A stretch of DNA of 64,000 nt from Chryseobacterium taklimakanense (GTDB lineage: Bacteria; Bacteroidota; Bacteroidia; Flavobacteriales; Weeksellaceae), in the NCBI RefSeq assembly GCF_900187185.1, contig NZ_LT906465.1, positions 1 through 64,000 on the forward strand, given 5' to 3'. A model generated the notes under the pieces. It ran no database searches, was not told where the DNA came from, and was given only the letters and a program-made list of their open reading frames with translations. The position numbers were made by a program, and so were the translations under genes. Below are positions 18,564-28,733 of the stretch, piece after piece; position 1 is the first letter of the stretch; each line of letters starts with the position of its first letter.

Positions 18564-18590
18564 GTTTCGTGAGCAAAGAACTCCGTTTTG

Positions 18591-18624
18591 AAGCCGTCTC
18601 ACTGCTGGTGAGAACGGCTTTTTT
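18591..18624 (+). terminator. Terminator after the HRDC gene
   Basis: AAGCCGT and ACGGCTT arms, extended by CTCAC/GTGAG with one bulge, close a 5-nt loop and run into six T residues. Confidence 0.88.
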
Positions 18625-18712
18625 GCGTTTTTCATCAATTCCTGATGGAAAGACGTCGTCCTTTAGCCGTTTCTCAACCTTCATCATTTGGCTATGAGAC
18701 GTTTTCTTTTTT

Positions 18713-18720
18713 TATCTTTG
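18713..18720 (+). promoter_or_regulatory. -7 element of the GNAT gene
   Basis: TATCTTTG lies 16 nt before the ATG at 18737. Confidence 0.55.
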
Positions 18721-18736
18721 TTTTAAAAGTTTTACA

Positions 18737-19219
18737 ATGCTTATCAGAAAAATAGAGGAGAGAGACAATGCTGATATCGCTACCGTAATCCGCAGCTGTT
18801 TTGCAGATTTCAATGCGCCGACGAAAGGAACGGTCTTCGAGGATCCTACGACCGATGATCTTTACAACGTCTTTAAAAAGGAAAAATCAGTACTCTACAT
18901 CGCTGAGGAAAACGGAGAAATTGTGGGCTCTTGCGGTATCTACCCAACCGAAAATCTTCCTGAAGATACTGCTGAAATGGTAAAATTTTATTTGACTAAA
19001 AATTCACGCGGAAAGGGAACCGGGCGCGCACTGATGGAAACAGCACTGGAAACAGCCAGAAAAATGGGCTACAGAAAAATATATATCGAAAGCCTCCCGG
19101 AATTCACCAAAGCGCTTTCTATGTATGAGAAACAGGGATTTAAGCTTTTGGAAAAACCTTTGGTCAATTCCTGCCACACCGGCTGCAATATTTGGATGCT
19201 GAAAGATATTGCAGAATAA
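18737..19219 (+). CDS. GNAT family N-acetyltransferase
   Basis: The 160-residue acetyl-CoA-dependent acetyltransferase has the GNAT fold. Motif A is FYLTKNSRGKGTGRALMETAL (written in two parts: acceptor-side strand, then RGKGTG pyrophosphate loop) near residues 85-105, and motif B includes YEKQGFKLLEKP near the C terminus. The substrate is unknown. Two cysteines in CHTGC near the end are unusual and may be structural. It is monocistronic, between the HRDC terminator and hisS. Confidence 0.88.
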   Translation: MLIRKIEERDNADIATVIRSCFADFNAPTKGTVFEDPTTDDLYNVFKKEKSVLYIAEENGEIVGSCGIYPTENLPEDTAEMVKFYLTKNSRGKGTGRALMETALETARKMGYRKIYIESLPEFTKALSMYEKQGFKLLEKPLVNSCHTGCNIWMLKDIAE

Positions 19220-19258
19220 CAGCAGCCAATTCCCGGAAAACACAACTTAAAAAATCCT

Positions 19259-19266
19259 TATTTTTG
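19259..19266 (+). promoter_or_regulatory. -7 element of hisS
   Basis: TATTTTTG precedes the ATG at 19315 by about 48 nt, predicting an ordinary short leader. Confidence 0.5.
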
Positions 19267-19314
19267 TCGTCTTGATGAGCGTTGCTCACCATTAATTACC
19301 TTTTACCATATCCA

Positions 19315-20661
19315 ATGAAGCCAAGTTTAGCGAAAGGAACCCGCGATTTTACCGCCGATGAGGTGGTGAAACGCCGTTTTATCATCAATACGTTACAGAA
19401 AAATTTTGAACTCTTCGGTTACCAGCCACTGGAAACGCCTAGTTTTGAAAACCTCTCAACCCTCACCGGAAAATACGGTGAAGAAGGCGACAGGCTGATT
19501 TTCAAGATTTTAAATTCAGGTGATTTTGCAGCTAAAACCAATAACGAAAACTGGCAGAATAAAGATTCGCAGAAACTTACTTCACAAATATCAGAAAAAG
19601 CACTTCGTTATGACCTTACGGTGCCATTTGCACGTTTCGTTGCGATGAACCACGGCCAGTTGAACTTTCCTTTTAAAAGATATCAAATTCAGCCGGTTTG
19701 GCGTGCGGACCGCCCGCAGAAAGGGCGTTTCAGGGAATTTTATCAGTGCGATGCCGATGTCGTAGGCAGCGAAAGCTTTTGGCAGGAAGTAGAGTTGGTG
19801 CAGCTTTATTTAACATCATTTCAGGATTTAAAAGTTCCTGTGAAACTGCATATTAATAACCGTAAAATACTTTCCGGGCTTGCCGAATTTGCAGGAATCC
19901 CGGATAAACTGATTGATTTCACTGTTGCGCTGGATAAACTTGATAAAATCGGGAAAGAAGGCGTAGTAAAAGAAATGTACCAAAAAGGAATTTCAGAAGA
20001 AGCGATTGCAAAAGTGGACTTCCTTTTCAACCGGGACTTAAAAACCGGTGAAGTCCTCAATATTTTGAAAGAAAACTTTGCGGATACTGAAACCGGTAGA
20101 AAAGGCGTTGAAGATCTGGAGTTCGTGGTTCAAAAATGTAAGGAAATCGGCATTGAAAACCAGTTGGTTTTCGATATCACCCTGGCCCGCGGGCTGGATT
20201 ATTACACAGGAGCAATCTTCGAAGTTAAAGCGGAAGGCGTAGAAATGGGTTCCGTAGGCGGCGGCGGAAGATATGATAACCTCACCGAAGTTTTCGGTGT
20301 GAAGAACGTTCCGGGAATTGGTATTTCTTTCGGGCTCGACAGGATTTACCTCGTGATGGAAGAACTGAATCTATTTCCGCAAAACTCAGGAAATGGCGTG
20401 CAGTTTCTTTTTGCTAACTACGGAGAAAAAGAAGCTCTCGAAGCTACAAAAGTCATTGCAAAACTTAGGGAAAAAGGAATTTCCGCAGAACTTTATCCTG
20501 ATAATGCGAAACTGAAAAAACAGTTTACGTACGCCGAGAAAAAAGGAATCCCAAATCTCGTTTTCTATGGTGAACAGGAAATAGCAGATGGCAATATCAC
20601 GTTCAAGAATCTGGAGAAGGGCGACCAGCAAACGGTTCCGCTTTCCGAATTTTTAAATTAG
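19315..20661 (+). CDS. hisS: Histidine--tRNA ligase
   Basis: This class II synthetase charges tRNA-His. The 448-residue protein starts with [12 protein letters not shown], the usual N terminus, so ATG 19315 is preferred to an in-frame TTG at 19282. Motif 2 is [21 protein letters not shown] near residue 120 (loop RADRPQKGR), the histidine-specific motif is [13 protein letters not shown] near 298, motif 3 is [11 protein letters not shown] near 340, and the last 95 residues form the anticodon-binding domain. The next gene starts 10 bp after the stop, so the two are probably co-transcribed. Confidence 0.97.
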   Translation: MKPSLAKGTRDFTADEVVKRRFIINTLQKNFELFGYQPLETPSFENLSTLTGKYGEEGDRLIFKILNSGDFAAKTNNENWQNKDSQKLTSQISEKALRYDLTVPFARFVAMNHGQLNFPFKRYQIQPVWRADRPQKGRFREFYQCDADVVGSESFWQEVELVQLYLTSFQDLKVPVKLHINNRKILSGLAEFAGIPDKLIDFTVALDKLDKIGKEGVVKEMYQKGISEEAIAKVDFLFNRDLKTGEVLNILKENFADTETGRKGVEDLEFVVQKCKEIGIENQLVFDITLARGLDYYTGAIFEVKAEGVEMGSVGGGGRYDNLTEVFGVKNVPGIGISFGLDRIYLVMEELNLFPQNSGNGVQFLFANYGEKEALEATKVIAKLREKGISAELYPDNAKLKKQFTYAEKKGIPNLVFYGEQEIADGNITFKNLEKGDQQTVPLSEFLN

Positions 20662-20671
20662 GTACTTGAAC

Positions 20672-21088
20672 ATGTGGTGGATTTTCGCATTACTTTCAGC
20701 ACTGTTTGCTGCACTGACGGCGGTCTTTGCTAAAATCGGGGTTGAGAATGTTAATTCCAATCTCGCCACGGCAATCCGTACGGTTGTGGTTTTGGTAATC
20801 ATCTGGCTTATTGTATTCACAAGGGGCGAAGCCAAAGCAGTTTCTGAACTATCGACCAGAAACTGGATTTTCCTTGGGATTTCCGGGGTAGCCACGGGAC
20901 TTTCCTGGATTTTTTATTTCAAAGCATTGCAAATGGGAGAGGTGTCCACAGTTGCCGGTATCGACAAACTCAGTCTTGCACTGACAGTAATTTTCGCAGT
21001 GACCTTCCTTGGTGAAACTCTTACCTGGAAATCCGCTGTCGGTGCTGGATTAATCATCGTTGGAACACTTTTTTTAATCTGGAAGTAA
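20672..21088 (+). CDS. EamA-type half-size drug/metabolite transporter
   Basis: The 138-residue inner-membrane protein is a single EamA unit with about five hydrophobic helices (from WWIFALLSALFAALTAVFA to GAGLIIVGTLFLIW). Full DMT exporters have two such units, so this one probably works as a dimer. The substrate is unknown. ATG 20672 was chosen; an in-frame TTG at 20666 is six bases earlier. It follows hisS by 10 bp. Confidence 0.88.
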   Translation: MWWIFALLSALFAALTAVFAKIGVENVNSNLATAIRTVVVLVIIWLIVFTRGEAKAVSELSTRNWIFLGISGVATGLSWIFYFKALQMGEVSTVAGIDKLSLALTVIFAVTFLGETLTWKSAVGAGLIIVGTLFLIWK

Positions 21089-21127
21089 TTTTACAGCACA
21101 AAATATTTAAAAATTTTCATTTCGAAA

Positions 21128-21167
21128 ACAAAAAAATCCGGCAGATAAATTAATTACCTGCCGGATT
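21128..21167 (-). terminator. Terminator of the YtxH-like gene (possibly bidirectional)
   Basis: A perfect 10-bp stem AATCCGGCAG/CTGCCGGATT closes a 13-nt loop. On the minus strand it is followed by seven T residues, so it ends the YtxH-like transcript. It may also stop readthrough from hisS and eamA. Confidence 0.85.
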
Positions 21168-21208
21168 TACTGTAATATGAATGTGAAAATTAATCCTTTA
21201 GATTTAGA

Positions 21209-21478
21209 TTAGTTGAAAGACTGTTTAGCGTCTGTAGCTACGTCTTCAGCTTTGTTTTCAGCTTTCTTTGCGAACTCATTCGCTTTGTCCTGAACCTGAG
21301 AAGCGACGTTGTTAGCCTTGTCTTTCAGTTCGTTGCCATACTTAGTAAGGTTGTCCTTAGCTGCGTTGATCTTGTCTTTTACTGCCTGTTGCTGCTCTGG
21401 AGTAGAGTTTTTGTATTTCCAAAAAGCCAGTGCACCTAGTCCTAATAAAGCTAATAAGCCATTTGTTTTATTGCCCAT
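21209..21478 (-). CDS. YtxH-like small coiled-coil protein
   Basis: The 89-residue protein has one short N-terminal hydrophobic helix (GLLALLGLGALAFWKY, about residues 7-22). A long, highly charged Ala/Lys/Asp/Asn-rich helix follows (residues 25-89) with repeated KDKINAAKDN and KDKANNVASQ units, like YtxH and late-embryogenesis-type repeats. It is probably membrane-anchored with a coiled coil; such proteins are often stress-linked, but no function can be assigned from sequence. Confidence 0.8.
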   Translation of the reverse strand: MGNKTNGLLALLGLGALAFWKYKNSTPEQQQAVKDKINAAKDNLTKYGNELKDKANNVASQVQDKANEFAKKAENKAEDVATDAKQSFN

Positions 21479-21763
21479 AATTTCTGTTTTTTAATTAATA
21501 ATTTGTTTTTATAAATTTATCTGATGTCTCTGTTAATGTAAAATACGTGCCAACTACAGCGCCCAACTATTAAAATTTTGTTAAAAATAAGAAGCAGAAA
21601 GTTTAGACCTCTGATTTTACGAACGGGCCCGCTTTCCGCACTCGCTTTTTTTGCTGTCTTCGCGAGCTCAGCCACCAAAAAAGAGCTCAAACAGTTGCTG
21701 CAATCGGGTCTATAAAAACGTTTCGGTCCTTCATCAGCCGATTTTTAAACCCGTCTTTAAAAC
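21479..21763. other. Intergenic region holding a hairpin repeat
   Basis: No convincing ORF is present between the YtxH-like gene and porV. The left part is AT-rich and carries the YtxH promoter region. The right part holds the intergenic repeat listed at 21621-21715. Confidence 0.7.
21621..21715 (-). repeat. Bacteroidetes-type intergenic hairpin repeat, copy 2
   Basis: On the minus strand the block reads AGACCCGATTGCAGCAAC, then a T-rich GAGCTC arm, a GGTGGCTGAGCTCGCG centre, an A-rich arm and GCGGAAAGCGGG. The layout (CCCGAT start, pyrimidine/purine arms, GGAAAGCGGG end) matches the copy at 39064-39126 in the opposite orientation. Confidence 0.6.
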
Positions 21764-21792
21764 AAAAAAATCCCGCCAGAATTCCGGTGGGA
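21764..21792 (-). terminator. porV terminator
   Basis: On the minus strand TCCCACCGGAATTCTGGCGG continues to GGA, forming a stem with one mismatch around AATT, followed by seven T residues. Confidence 0.82.
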
Positions 21793-21818
21793 CTTTGAAG
21801 TTTTATTTACCTGTTCGC

Positions 21819-22970
21819 TTAGTAATCCGCGTTTGAAGATTCTTCACCAATATTCCAGGTCAAACCAAATCTTAAGGTATTATCCAAAGCGGTATTTACC
21901 TTTGAAGTGTTGATCAGGTAAGAAAGATCCAAACCAAATGACTGGTATTTTAGCCCAACACCAACGGTTGCATACTGTCTTGCCCCTTGTTGCGCACTCT
22001 CATGAAAGTAACCGGCACGCACCGCAAAAGCATTGTCGTAAGAATATTCCATCGCACCGCTCAACATTACACTTTTCGGGTTGTTGAATGATTTGCCGAT
22101 ACCTTCAATCACACCAACATTTGGGACATCGTAAATAGGATTTCCGTTGGTATCAGTTCCGGATACTTCAGGCCCCGGCACCAAAAGCTTGGAGGCTTCA
22201 GCAGAAACACCAATTTTATTCAGATCATCAATATAGAGGTCATAACCGGCACCCAGTCTTGCCATGGTAGGCAGATAAGAGCGGGATTCCTCATCACCCG
22301 TATAATCCAGTCTGGGCCCCAGGTTCTGAATAGCCCAACCTGCGCGCGCCTGTCCTTCGTACTCACCGAATGACTGGTGTTTTTCACTTTGATAATATCC
22401 GGCAACATCCACAGCAAAAGTATTCGCGGCCTTTAAAGTATTGTCCGAATTAAAACCGCCGGACAAATCTGAACGGATGAAACGTCCTGTAACCGCCATG
22501 GAGTAAGTATCAGCCAGTTTCAGTCCGTATGCAACGTCGATTGCAAATTCATTTGGTTTTGCAGTACCTTCAGATACTACTTCGCTTCCAACAATTTTAG
22601 TAAGGTCTACATCACCCATATTGAAATAATAGATGCTGGCTGAAATGGTCGCACGCTCTTCCTGCCCCAGAAACTGATGGTATGCCCCGTATAGAAGGAA
22701 AACATCGTTCGTAAGCTTGCCCATATAAGGTGTATAGTTTACACCGATTGCCGACGTTGTTTTGCTGAACGGGTATTTGGCGGCATTCCAAAACTGTGAA
22801 AAAGCATCTGTAGAGGTAGAAACACCCTGATCTCCCATTGCTCCTGCTCTTGCGTCCGGTCCAATTCTTAAAAATGGAGCTCCTGTAAGCACTGGCGGTA
22901 CTTCCTGTGCTGTAAGATTTACGGCGATGCCCAGCGAAAGGCCTAAAAAAAGTTTTGATTTTAATTTCAT
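21819..22970 (-). CDS. porV: Type IX secretion system outer membrane protein PorV (LptO)
   Basis: PorV is a FadL-like outer-membrane barrel that carries T9SS cargo from the Sov translocon to the PorU sortase complex. The 383-residue protein has a signal peptide (ending LTAQ) and then PPVLTGAPFLRIGPDARAGAMGD, the hallmark N-terminal stretch with GPDARAGAMG, followed by alternating barrel strands such as GVNYTPYMGKL and a C-terminal LRFGLTWNIG. It lies 18 bp after porU in the same operon. Confidence 0.96.
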   Translation of the reverse strand: MKLKSKLFLGLSLGIAVNLTAQEVPPVLTGAPFLRIGPDARAGAMGDQGVSTSTDAFSQFWNAAKYPFSKTTSAIGVNYTPYMGKLTNDVFLLYGAYHQFLGQEERATISASIYYFNMGDVDLTKIVGSEVVSEGTAKPNEFAIDVAYGLKLADTYSMAVTGRFIRSDLSGGFNSDNTLKAANTFAVDVAGYYQSEKHQSFGEYEGQARAGWAIQNLGPRLDYTGDEESRSYLPTMARLGAGYDLYIDDLNKIGVSAEASKLLVPGPEVSGTDTNGNPIYDVPNVGVIEGIGKSFNNPKSVMLSGAMEYSYDNAFAVRAGYFHESAQQGARQYATVGVGLKYQSFGLDLSYLINTSKVNTALDNTLRFGLTWNIGEESSNADY

Positions 22971-22988
22971 ATACTAGTTTTATTATTT

Positions 22989-25900
22989 TTACTTTAAAAG
23001 TACCATTTTTTCAACTGAAGAAGCGGTTCCCTTGCATTTGTCCTGATTTTGGCTTTTCACGAAAACTTTGTAAATGTAGGTTCCCTTGCCTGCGGTATCG
23101 CCAAAATCATCCTTTCCGTCCCATTCAATGGCCTGTCGCGGCGTTCTGTAACCCTGCATGAAAGGCTCCGAACTTACCGGCAGAGAAATCGTCCTTACCA
23201 GTTTTCCGGTTATGGTGTAGATCTGCACATTCACCTCGAGCACATCATCGCAGTTATGCTCAAAATGGATGTAAGTTTTATCCGTGAAAGGATTCGGCCA
23301 ATTTAGCAATTTATTAATACTCAGTTTTTGCTCGCTTTCGTCCTTTACTACAAAGTTTAACGTTGCGGTGGTTGAATTATTGTTTATGTCCCAAACTTTA
23401 AAGGTAAGCTGGTGCGGCCCCGGCGCCAGATTGCGGAAAGGATAGCTTACAGTGCCTTTCTGATATTCTGCCAATGAGAGGTTTACACATCCGTTTCCTT
23501 CACCGGCAGCAAAGAAATCATTCAAAACCACCGTATTGACGATCTGTCCGTCGAGGATCACCGTGATGTCGTGGCCAACGCCCGAACCTGTGGAATTGAT
23601 TCCGGTATTATCTGTAATGCAGGCCAGAAGCGTTGGGTTCTGGTCGGTAATACCGCCGTCAGCAAAGTTGGTATTGTTCATGAAAAGGCTAACCTTAGGT
23701 GGTTCGTTATCATCAATTCCATTTTCATTGATGCCGCCAACCTTATAGGGCTGATTGCTGTAAACGTCATGTGCATTTGATTTTGCTGTTGCAAAGTTAT
23801 CAGCGTAAAGAAGTATCCTCCCGTCCCCAACTTCGTAATTAATGTCTTTAGGCACATAAAACTCTACTGTATATAGACCGTTTACCGCTTTCCCCGCTGC
23901 TTTTACGATGGCGCTGCCTTCTTCTGTATATTTTAAAAGTGGCAGCATACCACCGGCTTTGTCGTTGTTAAGTGTGGTTTTGTTAAGCCTCTTGTCAAAA
24001 ATATTCGCTACAACGCGACCATTGAATCCGGTATCGACAGAACCGTCTTCTTTCAGGATTGTGCCCGAGATTTTAACAAAATCAAGTGCCCTGATTTGCC
24101 CGTCAACCGGAGTTTTTATTTCAGATGTAATTAATTCTTTCGGGCGACTCAGTTTCGTGGCAGGATCGCCCAGAAAATTAACTTTAAGGTGATTACTGTC
24201 GAAACCTTTTTCCCGTTTCGCCCTCAGGTGTGCATCACCCAATCTGTAAAAGTCATTGTTTGAATTCAGTTCAAAAATAAACTTGGTGAACAGTTTGGTA
24301 AACTCCCTTCCATAGGGTACACCAATAGCGCGGCTGGACGTGATCATTACGGATGCGCCGCCACTTTTAATCTTTATAACCTGCTCACCGGCAGAACTCA
24401 CTTCCGGATTGTCCCATAATGTAAACTCGCAGGTGATGGTTGAAATCAAAGGAAATCTGCTGTAAACGCTGCTAAAATTGTTGAAATTTCTTATTTCATC
24501 TAAAGTTAGAACCCGTTCCTGTGCCCAGCCGTTTATACCTCCGTGTCCAAAATAGAACAGATAAAGGCTGTTTCCCACATCGTTTGAAATGGCTTGGTTT
24601 ACCTGTGGATATCTTTGTCCGCCGGCCGTGGTCTGCGCTTCAAAGGCATCAAGGTAGAGTTTTCTGATGTGATATTCTTTTCTTTCTGTGGTGGATTCGA
24701 AATTACCAGCAATCGTTTCATCCATGATGTTATGGAACGGCCCGCCGCCTTCATAATCATCATCCGCTACAAAATCAAGGTTCATCCGCCACTCTCCGAA
24801 AGGTGAAGACTGGCCCGGAAGCGCATTGTTATAGGCCAAAGTTTTATCAGTTAAAAGTTTAGCTTCTGCAAGGTTGGATGCGGGCAGTCTCCCAATTGGT
24901 AAATCGGGAAGCATAGAGATAAGAAAGGAGTTCGTTTGTGGCGCAGTCATTACAAAGTAATCATCCGTCACATAGCTGCTGGTGACATTACTGCTGTCCT
25001 CGCTTTGATATGAAGGTACAATATTATCATTTCCCGAAGTTTTGTCTTTGTAATCAAAGCTGGTGTCGCCAAGCAGTAGGACGTATTTTAAAGCAGCGCC
25101 ATTTTCGTTTTTAAGTTTGCTCACGAAATCGCGGATGGCAGTAATGTCTTTCCCGCCACTGCTGAATTCGTTATAAATTTTTTCCACGTCCACGACCGCT
25201 GTGCTGAAACCGTTATTTTTGCTGTGATAATCTGCAAGTCTTTGCGCTTCACCCAAGAAGTTCCTGTTGGTGATGATTAAGTAATCGATATTTTGCAGCC
25301 CGCTTAAATCCTGGTTTTCAATTTTTGAAACAAATGCTGGGGAATAGGCCGCAGAATTTTTGAAAGCTACAAATTCATTATTGAAAGTTGGTGAATCTGC
25401 AGTATATGCGGCACTAAAGACGGCACTGTTGCCAGATTTATTAACCTTTCTGGAGACATTCGCAATATCAGAAACATCCCAGACCTGCTCAGCTGTAGAG
25501 CTGTTTGCAAGTGAAAAACCGTACGTGCTTCCAGTGTTTTCAACCCAGTCATAAAACCTGAAATTCATCTGGGAATCGTTGAACGTTAAATCTTCCTTGT
25601 AAATCACTTCGGCATAATCAAAATAGAAAATTCCGTTGGGATTTGCGGAAGTATTTGGAGCGATGTTTATGGTGATGTCATTTCCTGTTATGTTGGTTGC
25701 TGTGCCGCTGTAATTGTTATATTTTAAAAAAACAGCATCTGGATTATTGGGTACAGTTTGGGTAAAATCATTTTGATCGTTAATATTAAATTTTATGTTA
25801 TTGTTCTGCGCCTTGTACGCAACTACGGAAGCACGGTAATAAATTTCATCCTCGGCTCTTGCAGGGGAACGTTTGGTGAATTTTACTGCTAAATCTTTGG

Positions 25901-26918
25901 TTATTGGATCACCTACCCAAATGCGTCCCAGCTTAAGCAAATTGCTTTTTTCTTCGTTGATGAATTTATAATCATCAAACCGGGTCTCCGGCGGGGTTTC
26001 CGGAAAGGCGGTGTCTTTAGTTAAAATTCTTTTGCCGGGTCCCAGATCGAAATTAATGAAGTAATAAGCAAAATCATCATAAATATTAATATGATTATTA
26101 CTTCTGTCGTTGCGCGTTTCTGTTCTGCCGTTTCGGTTGTAGCCTTTGTATCCGCTGCTGTAAAGGTTGAAACCATGGGGACCCTGCGCATAAAAAAGTG
26201 CGTAGTCATCATCATTCCACACGCCGTCTTCTTCACCAATAACCTGTATCGCATTTTCCTGCAACGCTGCATACTTTGTGTCCTTATTAAATTCCGGCAA
26301 AGTTGTCCCACCGTTACCGTAAATTCTGAAATTTTTTGGATTTATAGCAGCTGTATTGATGCCGTTATCAGTCAGGAATTTTTTGGTGATTTTAAAAACG
26401 CCGCTCTTATCAACTTTAATTTTGTAGAATGTCCCGGATTTCAAAGGATTTTCTGAAGTGCCTATTCTTTCAGTAACTGATGCAGTTCGTGCTGTTGTCC
26501 CGTCTGACACGATATCAAAAGAAACCAGCCTGTAAATCTGATTATTCTCAAATTTCAGTGCTGAAATTTTAGCATTAAAAAAGTAACTGTTTTCTTTTGT
26601 GTCATAAAAATAGGAAATGCCTGTACGGTCATATTCTGGAAGTTTCGCATCAATTAAACCGTAGATTTCCTTTCGTGAAACTTTCTCCCAAAGCAAATTG
26701 GTAATTCTGTAATTCGTGCTGTTTGCTTTTGCTTTATAATTGATGTAAACCGTGTTGTCGCCAGCTTCGTAACTGCTGTTGCTGAATTTCGGATAGGTGA
26801 TTTTTTCAAGCCCGTAATCGACCGTTTCGCTGCCTTCCCAGTTAAGTGATATGGTTTGGGAGTGAAGATGTATGCAGAGCAGGCTGAAAAACAAAAACAG
26901 TAAGCTTTTTCTCATCAT
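22989..26918 (-). CDS. porU: Type IX secretion system sortase PorU
   Basis: PorU is an outer-surface gingipain-like (C25) cysteine peptidase. It removes the C-terminal domain of T9SS cargo and attaches cargo to lipopolysaccharide. The 1,309-residue protein has a signal peptide, a beta-rich N-terminal part, and a C25 domain around residues 560-930 with GHGG (His792) and ITCEF (Cys830), the expected catalytic pair. It ends with a domain resembling a type IX C-terminal domain, with PNPFTDKTYIHFEH near residue 1215 and a last strand EKMVLLK. Length is normal. It is transcribed with porV, divergent from gldJ. Confidence 0.96.
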   Translation of the reverse strand: MMRKSLLFLFFSLLCIHLHSQTISLNWEGSETVDYGLEKITYPKFSNSSYEAGDNTVYINYKAKANSTNYRITNLLWEKVSRKEIYGLIDAKLPEYDRTGISYFYDTKENSYFFNAKISALKFENNQIYRLVSFDIVSDGTTARTASVTERIGTSENPLKSGTFYKIKVDKSGVFKITKKFLTDNGINTAAINPKNFRIYGNGGTTLPEFNKDTKYAALQENAIQVIGEEDGVWNDDDYALFYAQGPHGFNLYSSGYKGYNRNGRTETRNDRSNNHINIYDDFAYYFINFDLGPGKRILTKDTAFPETPPETRFDDYKFINEEKSNLLKLGRIWVGDPITKDLAVKFTKRSPARAEDEIYYRASVVAYKAQNNNIKFNINDQNDFTQTVPNNPDAVFLKYNNYSGTATNITGNDITINIAPNTSANPNGIFYFDYAEVIYKEDLTFNDSQMNFRFYDWVENTGSTYGFSLANSSTAEQVWDVSDIANVSRKVNKSGNSAVFSAAYTADSPTFNNEFVAFKNSAAYSPAFVSKIENQDLSGLQNIDYLIITNRNFLGEAQRLADYHSKNNGFSTAVVDVEKIYNEFSSGGKDITAIRDFVSKLKNENGAALKYVLLLGDTSFDYKDKTSGNDNIVPSYQSEDSSNVTSSYVTDDYFVMTAPQTNSFLISMLPDLPIGRLPASNLAEAKLLTDKTLAYNNALPGQSSPFGEWRMNLDFVADDDYEGGGPFHNIMDETIAGNFESTTERKEYHIRKLYLDAFEAQTTAGGQRYPQVNQAISNDVGNSLYLFYFGHGGINGWAQERVLTLDEIRNFNNFSSVYSRFPLISTITCEFTLWDNPEVSSAGEQVIKIKSGGASVMITSSRAIGVPYGREFTKLFTKFIFELNSNNDFYRLGDAHLRAKREKGFDSNHLKVNFLGDPATKLSRPKELITSEIKTPVDGQIRALDFVKISGTILKEDGSVDTGFNGRVVANIFDKRLNKTTLNNDKAGGMLPLLKYTEEGSAIVKAAGKAVNGLYTVEFYVPKDINYEVGDGRILLYADNFATAKSNAHDVYSNQPYKVGGINENGIDDNEPPKVSLFMNNTNFADGGITDQNPTLLACITDNTGINSTGSGVGHDITVILDGQIVNTVVLNDFFAAGEGNGCVNLSLAEYQKGTVSYPFRNLAPGPHQLTFKVWDINNNSTTATLNFVVKDESEQKLSINKLLNWPNPFTDKTYIHFEHNCDDVLEVNVQIYTITGKLVRTISLPVSSEPFMQGYRTPRQAIEWDGKDDFGDTAGKGTYIYKVFVKSQNQDKCKGTASSVEKMVLLK

Positions 26919-27070
26919 TTCTAATCGATTGCAAATTAAACGAAATTTTTAAAAATTTAATATGAAACAAAATAAAATTAAGTAAACAACGTTTCCTAAA
27001 AAAGTTAAAACTTGTTTGATTTTATATAGAATTTATATTTTCTTTGTGCATTGAAATTTTTTTTATAAAT

Positions 27071-28681
27071 ATGAAAAGATTTAAACTGTTTTCCATGTTG
27101 GCTATGAGTTCAGCAGTAATGCTGATAAGCTGTGGCGGAGGCAATACCAAAAGCGGCGGCGGAACAAAACGCTTCGTTAGCAAAACAGGCTGGAAACCAA
27201 ACGATTCCAAAGGTTGGTTTTTTACCGGAAAACAAGAAAAACAGAAGGGTTGGCCAGGGATGGTTTATGTGGAAGGTGGTACCTTTACCATGGGTTTGGT
27301 GAAGGATGACGTGATGCACGACTGGAACAATACCCCGAGAAGAATGCAGGTAAGCTCATTCTTCATAGGCGAAACCGAGATCACAAATTATGAGTACAGA
27401 GAATATGTCACCTGGCTTAAGTATGTGTTTCCACCATCAGATCCTAGTTTGAAGGATGTGTATACGGGGGCTTTGCCAGATACGCTGGTTTGGAACAATA
27501 AACTTTCAAGAAACGATTTTGCAGAAACATATTTCCGTTCTCCTGAATACGATTTTTACCCGGTAGTAGGGGTTTCATGGCTTCAGGCCTCAAGATATTG
27601 TGAATGGCTAACTGACCGTGCCAACGAAAAAGCTTTGATGGATAAAGGCGTGATTTCAAAAGATCTTTATGTAAACGATGCCAACAATCAGGGACAAAGC
27701 TCCTTTACACTGGATAAATACAAAGGCAATGACCCTGCAATGCAGGATTATATTAACCAGCAGAGAGCACAACGGGCAACCGGAATTAAGACCACCAACC
27801 AGAGAATCCTTGCTGCAAACAGAAACGCTACTTCCGGTGTTGTAGAAAAATTCAGACTTCCTACAGAAGTGGAGTGGGAGTTTGCCGCACTTGGGTTACA
27901 AAAGAAAAGGGAGTATAACAACTATACCGAGAAAAAACCTGCTATTGAAGAACTGCGAGGGAAAAAAGGCAGAAACAGGGGGATGTTCCTGGAAAACTTC
28001 AAGTTTGGAAGAGGTGACTATTCCGGGACTTCCGGCTGGAAGAATGACGGCGCCGCGATCACTGCGGATGTAAGGCAATATCCTTCCAATGACTTAGGAA
28101 TTTATGGTATGTTTGGTAATGTGGCTGAGTGGACCGCAGATGTTTACAGACCAATCATCGATCAGGAAGGAAATGACTTTAATTACTACAGAGGAAATAA
28201 AGCTCAGCAAAAGGTTAAAGGTGCAGATGGCAAGTATCAGATTATAGACGGAACAAATATTAAATACGACACACTTGCTGACGGAAGGTTGGTTTACAGA
28301 GGATTGCCTGGGCAGTACCAGAGAGAAACTGTTGAGGATAACAGCAATTACAGAGACGGTGATTTTATGTCATCTCTTGAGGCTGGCTACGGCAGGGATG
28401 CAGACAGTTCTACTTTAAATTATTCCATGTACAATTCGCCGGTAAAACAGTTTGTGGTTGACGATAGAGGCCGTGTTAGAATTCAAAAAGATACTAGGCA
28501 GAGAACATCTCAAATTTCTAACGAAGTTAGAGTAATTAAGGGTGGTTCCTGGTTAGACACAGCTTATTGGCTGGATCCGGGACAAAGAAGGTTCAAAGAT
28601 GAGTCTAAAGCCTACGGTTGGGTCGGTTTCCGTGTTGCACAGGATGCCAAATCACAGGGCAAAGGCAGATCAAAAAGATAG
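27071..28681 (+). CDS. gldJ: Gliding motility / T9SS lipoprotein GldJ
   Basis: GldJ is an inner-leaflet or periplasmic lipoprotein needed for the type IX core complex and, in gliding species, motility. ATG 27071 gives a lipoprotein signal MKRFKLFSMLAMSSAVMLIS followed by Cys21. The 536-residue protein is a formylglycine-generating-enzyme/sulfatase-modifying fold: FYVEGGTFTMG-like start (VYVEGGTFTMG), EITNYEYREYV, FRLPTEVEWEFAA, GMFGNVAEWTADVY and RVIKGGSWLD. Like other GldJ proteins it lacks the catalytic cysteines of true FGEs. Divergent from porU, a conserved T9SS arrangement. Confidence 0.95.
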   Translation: MKRFKLFSMLAMSSAVMLISCGGGNTKSGGGTKRFVSKTGWKPNDSKGWFFTGKQEKQKGWPGMVYVEGGTFTMGLVKDDVMHDWNNTPRRMQVSSFFIGETEITNYEYREYVTWLKYVFPPSDPSLKDVYTGALPDTLVWNNKLSRNDFAETYFRSPEYDFYPVVGVSWLQASRYCEWLTDRANEKALMDKGVISKDLYVNDANNQGQSSFTLDKYKGNDPAMQDYINQQRAQRATGIKTTNQRILAANRNATSGVVEKFRLPTEVEWEFAALGLQKKREYNNYTEKKPAIEELRGKKGRNRGMFLENFKFGRGDYSGTSGWKNDGAAITADVRQYPSNDLGIYGMFGNVAEWTADVYRPIIDQEGNDFNYYRGNKAQQKVKGADGKYQIIDGTNIKYDTLADGRLVYRGLPGQYQRETVEDNSNYRDGDFMSSLEAGYGRDADSSTLNYSMYNSPVKQFVVDDRGRVRIQKDTRQRTSQISNEVRVIKGGSWLDTAYWLDPGQRRFKDESKAYGWVGFRVAQDAKSQGKGRSKR

Positions 28682-28701
28682 AATTCTTTCTTTATATTCA
28701 T

Positions 28702-28733
28702 AAATCCTTCCAGTACTTCGGAAGGATTTTTTT
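28702..28733 (+). terminator. gldJ terminator fused to the murF promoter
   Basis: A perfect 10-bp stem AAATCCTTCC/GGAAGGATTT with an 8-nt loop ends in seven T residues. The last T is the first base of the TATTTTTG element that drives murF. Confidence 0.9.
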